33,789 nt of DNA from Rhodoferax sp. OV413. GTDB taxonomy: Bacteria > Pseudomonadota > Gammaproteobacteria > Burkholderiales > Burkholderiaceae_C. The DNA is taken from NCBI GenBank assembly GCA_945861785.1, contig CAMAWD010000073.1, positions 1-33,789 on the forward strand, in the 5' to 3' direction. Of the stretch, positions 1 to 11,687 are shown in pieces. Position numbers and translations under genes: made by a program. Within the stretch, counting starts at the first letter, position 1, and every line of letters starts with the position of its first letter. Under the pieces are notes generated by a model that saw only the letters and a list, made by a program, of their open reading frames with translations, was not told the origin of the DNA and did not search any database.

Positions 1-486
1 GGCGCGATCGTCGCGGTCAATGCGCTGGGCGACGTGGTCGACCCGGCCAGCGGCGCCACCATTGCCGGCGCACGCACTGCGGATGGCCGCTCGCTGCTGC
101 ACATCCGCAACGCCATCCTGGCCGGAGAACAACCCAACCCCTTGCTGGCCGGCACCAACACCACGCTGGGCGTCGTGGCAACCGATGCGGTGCTGACCAA
201 GGCCCAGGCGCACCGCCTGGCGCAGGTCGCCCATGACGGCCTGGCGCGCAGCATCAACCCGGTGCACACCATGTCCGACGGCGACACCGTTTTCGCGCTG
301 GGCACCGGCCGGGTGGCACATGCGCTTGGCATGATGCGCCTGTCCACACTCGCGGCCGAGGTGACTGCCCGGGCAGTGCTGCGTGCGGTGCAGGCCGCGC
401 GCGGGGTCAGTTACGGCGCAGACCACTGGCCAGCCGCAGGCGAGCTTGCCGCCGTCGCGGCACCTTCCCGCGGGCCACAGGCCTGA
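1..486 (+). CDS. P1 family peptidase (DmpA/aminopeptidase type), C-terminal part
   Basis: The reading frame is open from the first base, so the 5' end lies outside the window; about 161 residues remain. The segment GTNTTLGVVATDA matches the autocleavage and nucleophile region of the P1/S58 family (DmpA, BapA, ThnT). In that family an N-terminal nucleophile Ser/Thr is released by self-cleavage inside an N-T-T or N-S-type motif. The downstream region (SDGDTVFALGTG) is also typical. Known members are cytoplasmic or periplasmic aminopeptidases or beta-peptidases acting on N-terminal residues of short peptides. The substrate cannot be read from this fragment. The gene ends 25 bases before the GTG proposed for the TAXI protein, so the two could be co-transcribed. 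Confidence 0.85.
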   Translation, partial: GAIVAVNALGDVVDPASGATIAGARTADGRSLLHIRNAILAGEQPNPLLAGTNTTLGVVATDAVLTKAQAHRLAQVAHDGLARSINPVHTMSDGDTVFALGTGRVAHALGMMRLSTLAAEVTARAVLRAVQAARGVSYGADHWPAAGELAAVAAPSRGPQA

Positions 487-511
487 GGCTCGCTTGCGAG
501 GCGCAACCCCC

Positions 512-1834
512 GTGGCCCGCTCACTGCGCTTCACGCTGTTGTCCCTGCGCGACCTGCTGGTGTCTGCCGGCCCGCTGGTGGGGTTGACCCTGGTGCTGAT
601 CGCGCTGGCCTATTGGTGGCTCGACCCGAACCCGCCCAAACGCGTCACTCTGGCCACCGGCCCGGCGCAAAGCGCCTACGCGGAGTTCGGTCAGCGCTAC
701 CGCAAGGCAATGGCCGCCAACGGCATCGACGTGGTGCTGCTGCCCAGCGAAGGGTCTTCGGCAAACCTGCAGTTGTTGCTGCAAGGCAAGGCCGACCTGG
801 GTTTTGTGCAGGGCGGAATTGCCAGCACGGCACAGACGCAGGACGACCAGCCGGTTTCCCTGGGCAGCCTGTTCCTGGAGCCGGTATGGCTGTTCTACCG
901 CAGCGAGGCGGCGCGCAAGGCCACCGGGTCCGACACCCTGCGCGCGCTGGCGCAGCTCCAGGGCCTGCGGGTGAACGTGGGCACCGCGGGCAGCGGCGTG
1001 CCGCACCTGATGCAGGCGCTGTTCGACCAGAACCGGCTGGATGCCGCGGGCCTGCAGTTGTCGCAACTCGAGCAGACCGCCGCCACCGTCGCCTTTCTGG
1101 GTGGCGAGGTGGATGCGCTGGTGTTCGCTTCGGCCCCCGAGTCGCTGCTGGTGCAGATGCTGCTGCAGACGCCGGGCGTGAAGCTGCTGGACTTCGCCCA
1201 GAACGAGGCCTATTCGCGCCGGTTGCCTTTTTTGGCGCCAGTCACGCTGCCACGTGGCGTGGTTGACCTCGCGGCCGACGTGCCACCCCAGGATGTTCGC
1301 CTGGTGGCCCCCACCACGACGCTGCTGGCCCGACCCGGTGTGCATCCGGCGATCCTGCAGCTTTTCTCGCAGGCCTCGCTGAACCTGCATGGCAACGCGG
1401 GGTGGTTCAGCCGTTCGCATGAATTCCCGATTGCGGCCAATGCCGAATACGCACTTGCCCGGGAGGCCGAACGCACGATCCGAAACGGCGTTCCGTTGCT
1501 GCAGCGCTACCTGCCGTTTTCGCTGGCCAATCTGCTGGAACGCATGTGGTTGTCGCTGGGCATCATCATCGCCCTGCTGCTGCCGCTGTCGCGCGTGGTG
1601 CCGCCGCTGTATGAGTTCCGCATCCGGTCACGGGTGTTTCGCTGGTATGCGCAACTGCGCGAGATCGAGGGGCGTGAGAACACCGGTGCGCAGACACGGC
1701 AGGCGCTGCTCGATGCGCTGGACGAGTTGGAGGCGCGCGTGGGCCGGGTGGTGGTGCCGCTGTCGCATGCGGATGAGCTCTACGCGTTGCGCAACCACAT
1801 CGAGATGGTGCGCCGCAAGCTGCTCAGAACCTGA
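512..1834 (+). CDS. TAXI-family TRAP solute-binding-like protein, membrane anchored
   Basis: 440 residues from a GTG start; the frame is open further upstream to an ATG at 383, but that stretch overlaps the peptidase gene and looks non-coding. A hydrophobic segment (about residues 17-37) is followed by VTLATGPAQSAYAEFG and a periplasmic-binding fold with GKADLGFVQGG, the usual start of TAXI (TRAP-associated extracytoplasmic immunogenic) receptors. A second hydrophobic segment near residues 350-370 (LGIIIALLLPL) and a basic C-terminal tail would place the end in the cytoplasm. No DctQM-type membrane partner lies beside it, so transport is not assured; a sensory or stand-alone role is possible. 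Its 3' end overlaps the convergent DUF1631 gene by 11 bases. The start has no strong ribosome-binding site. Confidence 0.8.
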   Translation: MARSLRFTLLSLRDLLVSAGPLVGLTLVLIALAYWWLDPNPPKRVTLATGPAQSAYAEFGQRYRKAMAANGIDVVLLPSEGSSANLQLLLQGKADLGFVQGGIASTAQTQDDQPVSLGSLFLEPVWLFYRSEAARKATGSDTLRALAQLQGLRVNVGTAGSGVPHLMQALFDQNRLDAAGLQLSQLEQTAATVAFLGGEVDALVFASAPESLLVQMLLQTPGVKLLDFAQNEAYSRRLPFLAPVTLPRGVVDLAADVPPQDVRLVAPTTTLLARPGVHPAILQLFSQASLNLHGNAGWFSRSHEFPIAANAEYALAREAERTIRNGVPLLQRYLPFSLANLLERMWLSLGIIIALLLPLSRVVPPLYEFRIRSRVFRWYAQLREIEGRENTGAQTRQALLDALDELEARVGRVVVPLSHADELYALRNHIEMVRRKLLRT

Positions 1835-4022
1835 TGTCGACGCTGTTTTGCATGGCCGTCTGCGCCACCGCATCCAGCGCGTCCTCGACCGGGTCGGCGC
1901 AGACGATGCGCAGCTGCCCGTCAGCGAACATCTGCTCGCAAGCGCGGCGCGTCAACGACTGCATGTAACCCAGCGCGTCCGAGAACAGCAACAACGTGCT
2001 CTGGGGGCTGGCCCAGATCAGGCGCGTGCGGGTCCAGCCGTCTTCGGCCAGCAAGGTCACCCACGCGCCAGGCTGGAACGCATCGACCGGCACGGGGCCG
2101 GGGACGGCGGGACGCAGCTTGGTTTCAAGGTCGATGAAGCCCGAGACCAGGGCTTCGGTCGGGGCGAGCCAGAGCGAGTCACCGAAGGCTGCCGGCATGG
2201 CGCCGGTGTCAGCGAACCGCTGCTCCGCCCCTGGCACCAGCGCCGGAGGCTGGGCTGCGGGGTCCATCGCCTGGCGGTGCAAGCTGCCGAGCAGGTCGAA
2301 AAATTCGCTGCTGCCGGCGACCGGGCAATCAATCGCCTCCAGGCCGGCATGCAGGCGCCCGAGCAGGCGCGGAGCCAGCAGGCCCAGCGCGGGGCGATTG
2401 CTGGCTGTGCGATGCGGCTGCGCGCTCCAGATCAGGTCTTCGATGGACTGGGCGTAGTCCCCCGGGTCGGCAACTCCGCTTCGGTCTGTGATTCGGGCAT
2501 GGGCGACCACTTGGGCCCACGGCCCACACAAAAAATCAATCACCTGGCGCGGCACCTGCGCCAGGTCAGTGCGACCCTGAATATCGGCCACGATGGTGGC
2601 CGCCAGCGCATTGCGTTGTTCTGCTTCCTGCAATGCCTTGACCGCGCGCGCCAGCTGGCGCTGCTCGGCCCCGCCCGGCGCATCCCACAGCGCAACCAGC
2701 CGCTCCAGGACCTGGTCGAACGGTTCGGCAGTGGCAATCGGGCCTGCCGCAAGTGGCGCTACGGCCTCCTGCAGCGGCTCCATGAACCCGCTGAAACCGC
2801 GCGAGTCCACGGATTCGAACGCAATGCTGCGGTGGGTGATTTCATGCAGCAGGCGGCGCGCCGGGTGCTGCTTGTGGCTGAAAAACCGTGGATCGACGAG
2901 GGCCAGTTGCAGCAGCGCCGGCTCCAGATCGGCCACGATGCGCTGGATCGGCGCAAGCAGCCGCGGGTCGCGCGTGATGTTGTCGACCATCATCTCGACC
3001 ACTTCCAGGCCCAGCAGCTGCTCAAGCCCGTGGGCCGACTGGCGAAGTTGGTCACGTGGGTGCTGGCGTGCGTGGGCCGGAGCCGCCTCTGCCGCCTCGC
3101 GCGCCTGCACCCGCTGGGCAACCTGCTCCACCTGGTTCATGTCGCGCAGGGCCTCGAATGCGGCCGGGACAGTGGGACTGAAATCACTGGCGACGGTGCC
3201 GTGGTCCGCGAACGTGCTCTCGCCATTGCCAGTCGACTCCACAGAGCCGTAACGCTGGGCGATGGCAGTTTCGGTGGCGCCTGGGCGGCGGGTCAGCAAC
3301 TGGCGAAGTTTTTCCAGGGTCAGCAGACCCGGCTCGGCACGCACCGAAACCCGGGCGGCCGCAGGCAGCGGCCCGGCGACCGCACCGACCCCTTTGTCAC
3401 GCAGTTCGGCGCACAGATCGTGGTAGTAGACGCCGAGCTCGTGGCCAAGCGCGCTGAACATCATCGACAACCAGCTCTGGCGGATGGTGGACGGGACTGG
3501 TTGTTGGGCCAGCGCCGCAGTCACTGCGTCCATGTAGACCGAAGGCCGCAAGGGATTGCGCTCCAGGCGGACCTCTTTCAGCCCCAGCAGCGCGCAGACC
3601 AGGCGGTTGAGTTCCTCCAGCGTGGTGTTGGAGGCGCCGTGCACCGAATGTTGCGCCCGGGCAGACTCGACATGTTCGCGAACCTGCGCGGCATCCATGG
3701 CCCCGACCTGGTCGAAATGCAGCGTGGAAGCAGGCGCCGCCATCGGGCGTTCGATCGACGAAATCCGGTTGAACGCGTTCAGGAGTTCTTCGGAGAAGCG
3801 TTCGCACAGGGGGCCCTCCATCTGGTTGAGCAGGCGGCGCGCATGGGTCAGCCGGTCTCGCTCGCGCCGGTCTGTGGCGTCGCTCTCAAGCTCGCGCAAC
3901 GCGCCCCGCACATGGGCCACCAGCCGCGCCATCAAAGCCGGAGCGCCACCTACGGCCTGGCGGATCGTGGCATCGAACAAGGCGCTGTATTGCTGCGCGT
4001 CTTCGGGTTCAGTGACTTTCAT
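1824..4022 (-). CDS. DUF1631 family protein (copy A)
   Basis: 732 residues from ATG, preceded by GGAG eight bases upstream. It belongs to the DUF1631 family of large proteobacterial proteins with no established function. Family blocks seen are FLCGPWAQVV followed by a DLIWSAQP block and a PRLLGRLHAGLE block in the second half, and a C-terminal region W-T-R-T-R-L-I-W-A-S-P that looks like a small beta domain. No signal peptide or transmembrane segment is evident. A paralogue of nearly equal length lies on the other side of ettA on the same strand. Only 79 bases separate this gene from ettA, so co-transcription is plausible. The stop lies inside the end of the convergent TAXI gene. Confidence 0.8.
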   Translation of the reverse strand: MKVTEPEDAQQYSALFDATIRQAVGGAPALMARLVAHVRGALRELESDATDRRERDRLTHARRLLNQMEGPLCERFSEELLNAFNRISSIERPMAAPASTLHFDQVGAMDAAQVREHVESARAQHSVHGASNTTLEELNRLVCALLGLKEVRLERNPLRPSVYMDAVTAALAQQPVPSTIRQSWLSMMFSALGHELGVYYHDLCAELRDKGVGAVAGPLPAAARVSVRAEPGLLTLEKLRQLLTRRPGATETAIAQRYGSVESTGNGESTFADHGTVASDFSPTVPAAFEALRDMNQVEQVAQRVQAREAAEAAPAHARQHPRDQLRQSAHGLEQLLGLEVVEMMVDNITRDPRLLAPIQRIVADLEPALLQLALVDPRFFSHKQHPARRLLHEITHRSIAFESVDSRGFSGFMEPLQEAVAPLAAGPIATAEPFDQVLERLVALWDAPGGAEQRQLARAVKALQEAEQRNALAATIVADIQGRTDLAQVPRQVIDFLCGPWAQVVAHARITDRSGVADPGDYAQSIEDLIWSAQPHRTASNRPALGLLAPRLLGRLHAGLEAIDCPVAGSSEFFDLLGSLHRQAMDPAAQPPALVPGAEQRFADTGAMPAAFGDSLWLAPTEALVSGFIDLETKLRPAVPGPVPVDAFQPGAWVTLLAEDGWTRTRLIWASPQSTLLLFSDALGYMQSLTRRACEQMFADGQLRIVCADPVEDALDAVAQTAMQNSVDIRF

Positions 4023-4101
4023 CTCGGCGGCTCCAGCATGGCGGGCGGGTCATGCGCTGCACCGCATGCAACACCATTTTGCTGCAACAGCGGCGCAGTG
4101 G

Positions 4102-5763
<1,662 letters not shown>

Positions 5764-5837
5764 GGTGTGAAGCCTTGCCTTTGTCAAAAAAAAATGCGGT
5801 TTATCGCGGGGGAAACCGTGCATTATCGGCTGTCGCG

Positions 5838-5861
5838 AACACCTGCCGGCGGGCAGGTGTT
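5838..5861. other. Perfect 10-bp inverted repeat between DUF1631 copy B and ettA
   Basis: AACACCTGCC (5838-5847) pairs perfectly with GGCAGGTGTT (5852-5861) across a four-base loop. It lies just after the DUF1631 copy B stop and 75 bases before the ettA start, both minus strand. No T-run follows on either strand, so it is not a standard intrinsic terminator. An mRNA-processing or stability role, or weak termination, is possible. A separate T9 run on the minus strand lies about 40 bases further on. Confidence 0.5.
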
Positions 5862-5891
5862 GCCGGCGGCACAAAGCCGGTGCGCCAGATG

Positions 5892-8066
5892 TCAGTCGCC
5901 TGTGCTGTCTTCGGTCGGGGTCAGCAAGCCGTGCACGCTGTCGAGTTGCAGGTCGAACTCCGGGGGCGAGAATCCAAGGCGCAGCCGCCCCTGGGTCTGC
6001 AACCGGTCGATCATGCGGCGCGTCATCGCATGCGCCAGGCCGGCGCCCGACACGAACATGAACAAGGAGCGGTTGGGGCTGATCCAGGTCAGCCGGGCCC
6101 GCACCCACACCCCACCCAGAAGCAGGTCGGCCCACTCGCCGGTCTCGACGACGGTCGACTCCGAAGGGCTGAGGGAATCCAGCACGGAGTCGGTTTCGAG
6201 CGACGAATCCGGGGGTGGAAATTCTTGATCCGCTTGCTGGGTGGGCGGGGATTGCGCCACAGCACCGTGCACAGAACCTTCGGCCAGCTGCCTGGCAAGT
6301 TGCGCGGCGCGGGCCGCGGAGATGGCGCTGCGATGGTCCTCAAGGGCCCGGACATGCAAGGCGTTGATTTCGTCGAGAAACAGGGACACCGACTCCTGCG
6401 GGTACCGGATCAGGACCAGGCCCTCGTTGACGCGGGCCAGCAAACGCGGAATCAGTTTGACAAGGCGCGTGTAGTCGCGCCCATCGGACGGGCGCTGGAC
6501 GCTCCAGACCAGATCGTCCACCAAGGCGAGGTAACCTTTGGGATCCGGGTCGTGGCCGTCCTCGCGCAGACTGGTTTCGGCAAGCACCTTCGCCCACGGC
6601 CCCCGCAGGAACTCCCCGACCAGGGCTGGCATGGCGGAATTGCGGAAACGCTCCATGAGCGCATCGGCGAAACGCTGGGCCAGCACGGTGCGTTTCTCGT
6701 CATGTTCGCGTTGGCGTTGCGCCGCCTCGCGCTGCTGCCGGCGCGAGGTTTCGAAATCGCCCCAGCTGCGTTCCACCAGCTCCCAGGCCCGGGAAAAACT
6801 CGCTGCCTCGACCGGGCTGCGCAATACCGCACTGACCGCGTTCGCCACGCAGGCGGCGAACGCCTGCACACCGTCCTGGTCGTCACGCGCCAGCGACACA
6901 CTGCTTTGCACCGCCCGGTTCATGAACACGCGCGCCGGGTGCGCCACGTCGAGGAAATACCGCGGGTCGGCGTCGGCCAGGCGCAACAGGAGGGGTTCGA
7001 GCGCACGCAACTGCAGGCGCACCGGAACTGGTATGCGTTCGTCATGGCCCAACTGGTCGAACAGCAGGCGCACGACTTCTTCACCCAGTTGGCGCCCGAT
7101 CTGGCGCTTGCGCGCCGCGGCAAGCACCGGCTCGCCACCTGTGCCCGCTGCGTCAGATCCGGGCCGGGCCGACAAGGCCGGGATCGCAACACGCTTGAGC
7201 CGCTGGAACATCGACTCTTCCAGGCGCATGTCTTGCAGGGCCACCAACGCGGAAGGCAGGGTCTGGATGAAATCCTGGCCACCTGCGGCAGGCAAGGACT
7301 CGACACCCATCAGGGCCCGCAGCTTGTCCAGAATGGCCAAGGTGCGATCGAGTTCGGTTTCTGCAGGCTTGCCCCGCGCACCGGCGCGAACCGGTCTTTC
7401 GGCGGCACGGCCCACCGGGACCACGCCCTGTGAGCGCAACCAGTCGCAGGTCTCCCGGTACAACTGGGCCATGCCACTGCCCAGCGCGATCGCCGCCGGA
7501 CGCAGCAGGGCGGAACGCACGGCTTCGTCCTGCACGCACACACCCAGCATTTCCTGCAGCGCGCGCACAAAGGCCTCGGGCTTGAGAGGGTTCATGCCGG
7601 GCTGCACCGAGGTCCATCCGAGCAATGCGCTGATCTGCGCATTGAACAGCGGCAACACGCCGTCGACCGAGCGGCTCACCTCACGCCGGGCCAGCGCCTG
7701 TTCTATATGGGCCTCGAGCGACTGGATATCGAAGACGTGGATGTCCTCGATGCGCGACATCGGGGCCTCGCCAAAATCCTGCAGGCCGCTGTGGTACACC
7801 AACCGCCGCAACGCGTCGCCAAAAGCGGAACGCACCAGGACGACCTCGTCCAGCAGTTCGTGCACCGCGTGCCGGATGGCGGGATCGACATCGTCGCGTT
7901 CATCCACCTTGACGGGTTTGAGCACGGGTGCCTTCAGGGCTTCGAGGATGTCACTGACAAGTGCATCTGACTGGTCCAGCACCAGTTCAATGCAAGTGGA
8001 AAGGGAGGGACGCGTCGCGGCCGCGTTGCTCGCAACTCCAATTCGCCGCAATTGGTACTTGTTCAT
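5892..8066 (-). CDS. DUF1631 family protein (copy B)
   Basis: 724 residues from the ATG at 8066 ([10 protein letters not shown]). A GTG at 8102 would add 12 residues, and the GGAG about 13 bases before the ATG makes the choice uncertain. Family blocks are [10 protein letters not shown], a DLVWSVQ block, an [15 protein letters not shown] block, and a C-terminal [15 protein letters not shown] region that matches the equivalent region of copy A at low identity. The two copies are clearly diverged paralogues, not a recent duplication. Function is unknown for the family; the protein appears soluble. The ~350 bases upstream are shared with the divergent RNA helicase. Confidence 0.8.
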   Translation of the reverse strand: MNKYQLRRIGVASNAAATRPSLSTCIELVLDQSDALVSDILEALKAPVLKPVKVDERDDVDPAIRHAVHELLDEVVLVRSAFGDALRRLVYHSGLQDFGEAPMSRIEDIHVFDIQSLEAHIEQALARREVSRSVDGVLPLFNAQISALLGWTSVQPGMNPLKPEAFVRALQEMLGVCVQDEAVRSALLRPAAIALGSGMAQLYRETCDWLRSQGVVPVGRAAERPVRAGARGKPAETELDRTLAILDKLRALMGVESLPAAGGQDFIQTLPSALVALQDMRLEESMFQRLKRVAIPALSARPGSDAAGTGGEPVLAAARKRQIGRQLGEEVVRLLFDQLGHDERIPVPVRLQLRALEPLLLRLADADPRYFLDVAHPARVFMNRAVQSSVSLARDDQDGVQAFAACVANAVSAVLRSPVEAASFSRAWELVERSWGDFETSRRQQREAAQRQREHDEKRTVLAQRFADALMERFRNSAMPALVGEFLRGPWAKVLAETSLREDGHDPDPKGYLALVDDLVWSVQRPSDGRDYTRLVKLIPRLLARVNEGLVLIRYPQESVSLFLDEINALHVRALEDHRSAISAARAAQLARQLAEGSVHGAVAQSPPTQQADQEFPPPDSSLETDSVLDSLSPSESTVVETGEWADLLLGGVWVRARLTWISPNRSLFMFVSGAGLAHAMTRRMIDRLQTQGRLRLGFSPPEFDLQLDSVHGLLTPTEDSTGD

Positions 8067-8413
8067 CGACTGCTTCTGCCGCTCCGGACCCTGATAAGCC
8101 ACCCGATGGCCGGTTGCCCGGCGACATCACCCCTGACGCAATGCATTGTGACCGATGCCGGTGCCTTTGCAACAGCAGGGAGGCACTGACGCGCAGCCGG
8201 CCCAAGGTTCCGATGGAAAAATCAGCCGCAGGCCCTGCTCCGTGCGACAATGCGCGCTGTTGCGGGCCCCCAGCTGCCTGCAATCTCAGCGTTTGCTGGG
8301 GACCCGGGCTTCGCGCTCACGTCCCATTTTTATCTCTGTCGACCTTTGACTGGCCCGGTGTGAAAACTCCGGGACGGGCCGACATGCCAAGCGCCCAGGA
8401 CGGGCGCCACACT
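8067..8413. promoter_or_regulatory. Divergent intergenic region between DUF1631 copy B and rhlE
   Basis: About 350 bases with no convincing gene. It must hold promoters for both flanking genes, but no confident -35/-10 pair could be assigned. Near the helicase side there are two GC-rich foldable segments: GGCCCG (8352-8357) with CGGGCC (8375-8380), and the hairpin at 8391-8407 described separately. Confidence 0.5.
8391..8407 (+). promoter_or_regulatory. Hairpin in the rhlE leader with the likely Shine-Dalgarno in its loop
   Basis: GCGCCC (8391-8396) and GGGCGC (8402-8407) form a perfect 6-bp GC stem around the loop AGGAC. The loop holds the only purine-rich ribosome-binding candidate before the ATG at 8414. 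The base sequence is directly visible; control of translation by the structure, perhaps by the helicase itself, is inference. Confidence 0.4.
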
Positions 8414-10186
<1,773 letters not shown>

Positions 10187-10853
10187 GCGTTATGCCGCAG
10201 TACACGCTGTGGGGCGCAAGGCCCCTGGCGTGCAGAGTCCGAAACTGACGTCGCACCTGGTCGACTTCGCCCACCTGCCGGCCCTGCCGAAGGTGGACGA
10301 CGTCTACATCGCGCTGGGCACCACGATCAAGGTGGCTGGCAGCCGGCAGGCCTTTCGGGCCGTCGACTTCGATGCCGTCGTGGCGCTTGCCAGGGCGGCG
10401 CGCAAGGCTGGCGCAAAACGACTGGGAGTGGTCAGCGCCATGGGGGCAGACGCCCGATCACGGGTGTTCTACAACCAGGTGAAGGGCGAGATGGAGGCGG
10501 CCTTGGCGGCCGAAAAATTCCACACACTGGTGATCGCGCGCCCGTCGATGCTCGACGGGAACCGCGCCAGCCTGACGCAGCCGGCTCGACTCGGCGAAAG
10601 CATCGGCCTGGCGCTGATGACCGCACTGCGACCGGTGATCCCGGACAACTACCGCGCCATCCAGGCACACGACGTGGCCCGGGCACTCGTGGCGGCGGTG
10701 CGCGACAGGCCAAAGGGACAGCATGTCATCCTGTCGGGCGAGATGCAGCCCCACTGAGATTGGCCGCCGCGCCCCGCAAGCCGTGAGGCAGGCCCGCCAG
10801 CCGTCTGTTGGTCTTTCGCCAAATCACTACACCAGAAACCGGTAACGCGGCGT

Positions 10854-10907
10854 GGGATCAGGCCGGCGGCGCATTCGGCTCCGCGGCTGTCCTCCGCCCT
10901 GCGGGCT
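10854..10907 (+). repeat. Dispersed intergenic repeat, copy 1
   Basis: Starts with GGGATCAGGCCGGCG and matches 31695-31748 at roughly 87% over 54 bases in the same orientation, without gaps. Similarity fades beyond the core, though both copies are preceded by AACGC-type sequence. Both copies lie in intergenic DNA just after plus-strand genes. This looks like a genome-dispersed extragenic repeat family; the copy number elsewhere is unknown. Confidence 0.7.
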
Positions 10908-10990
10908 CCCCCTTTATGCCGCTGCGCCGAACGCGCCGCCGACCTGATCTGGCGACGTGGTTGGAGCACCACGCACCAAAGACCTCCGCT

Positions 10991-11082
10991 GCCGAGAGGG
11001 CCGATCAGTTGTCGCGGCGAGGTAAAGGAGGAGCCTGAAAGGCGGGGGACACGAGCTGCGGCAACTGGTCGGTCCTCTCGGC
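10991..11082 (+). repeat. Long inverted repeat: 28-bp stem with four G-U wobbles, possible structured RNA
   Basis: Bases 10991-11018 pair with 11055-11082: 24 Watson-Crick pairs and four non-canonical positions (11000/11073, 11005/11068, 11012/11061, 11016/11057). All four are G-T or T-G when read on the plus strand, so they are G-U wobbles in plus-strand RNA but A-C mismatches in minus-strand RNA. The 36-base loop contains a purine-rich AAAGGAGGAG and a small GCC-TGAAA-GGC hairpin. An outer pair, CGTGGTTGG (10956-10964) with CCAACCACG (11086-11094), could extend it; the same left segment can instead pair locally with ACCACG (10968-10973). A structured RNA, a terminator-like element or a short mobile repeat are all possible. 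Confidence 0.6.
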
Positions 11083-11169
11083 TCGCCAACCACGCCCCGG
11101 GTCCCTGATTCCCGAGTTACATCTGAACCAGCGCTCCCCAAACCGAACGCGCCATGGTTTCCGGAATGC

Positions 11170-11556
11170 TCAAGAAGCGCGCACGAACAGCGTCACCAGC
11201 GGGTCCGGCCCGACCTGGCGACTCCAGTGACCGTGGACCTGCGGGTCGAACGTGGCCCCAACGGGCAGGTGGTCGGCCGAATAGAAGTGCTGGCCAGGCC
11301 CGAACACCCGCGACACGCCGCCCTGCAGGCCGATCTCCATCTGGCCGCCCAGGATGAAAACCCATTGCGGCGCGCCGGTGCAGTGGAACTGGCTGCGAAA
11401 ACCCACCGGACTCTGGCGCAACTGGTAACCCCCTGACGCAAACAACGCCGACAGCATCGACTGCGGCGAGCCCTCATCCAGGGGCACGGCTTCTTCGCGG
11501 AACCGGGCACGCCCGTCGGTGTCGGTGAACAGCACCGTCTTGGTCAAGCTTGTCAT
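11170..11556 (-). CDS. Cupin domain protein
   Basis: 128 residues from ATG (MTSLTKTVLFTDTDG), with GAGG about six bases upstream. A single small beta-barrel is suggested by the pattern SQFHCTGAPQWVFILGGQMEIG, then GPGQHFYSADHL and HGHWSRQ, which fits the cupin fold, though the canonical metal motif is only partly present. It is last in the minus-strand sugar-acid operon, 14 bases after a remnant ORF. Small cupins next to sugar-acid dehydratases can be lactonase, isomerase or sensor-like; the role is not deducible here. Confidence 0.75.
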   Translation of the reverse strand: MTSLTKTVLFTDTDGRARFREEAVPLDEGSPQSMLSALFASGGYQLRQSPVGFRSQFHCTGAPQWVFILGGQMEIGLQGGVSRVFGPGQHFYSADHLPVGATFDPQVHGHWSRQVGPDPLVTLFVRAS

Positions 11557-11570
11557 GTCTGCCTCTGCGC

Positions 11571-11678
11571 TCAGGTTGTGGCACGGCGGTAATTGTCCCA
11601 GGCCAGGGGGGTCGGCGTGGTGCCGGCGCCAGTCACCGGCAGGTGCAGGATGCACGGTTCGACCGATGTGATCTTCAT
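11571..11678 (-). pseudogene. 35-codon ORF resembling the N-terminus of an enolase-superfamily enzyme
   Basis: The ORF opens with MKITSVEPCILHLPVTG, the usual start of mandelate racemase/muconate lactonizing enzyme (MR/MLE) proteins, and stops after 35 codons. The complete MR/MLE gene immediately before it begins with MKITQVE. The ATG lies nine bases after that gene's stop, and the stop lies 14 bases before the cupin ATG, so translation could be coupled through it. The likeliest reading is the surviving 5' stub of a second dehydratase gene deleted from the operon. A functional short peptide is less likely. The resemblance rests on about 16 residues. Confidence 0.45.
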
Positions 11679-11687
11679 GCAACGGGC

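Larger units (their letters stand above)
10758..11169. other. 412-bp non-coding region between oxidoreductase and cupin genes
   Basis: No gene was recognised here; short open frames on both strands lack family features and coding character. The region contains one copy of a repeat shared with the far end of the window (10854-10907) and a long imperfect inverted repeat (10991-11082). It separates convergent units: the helicase/oxidoreductase pair from the left, and the sugar-acid operon ending with the cupin from the right. Terminator function for either unit could reside here. Confidence 0.6.
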
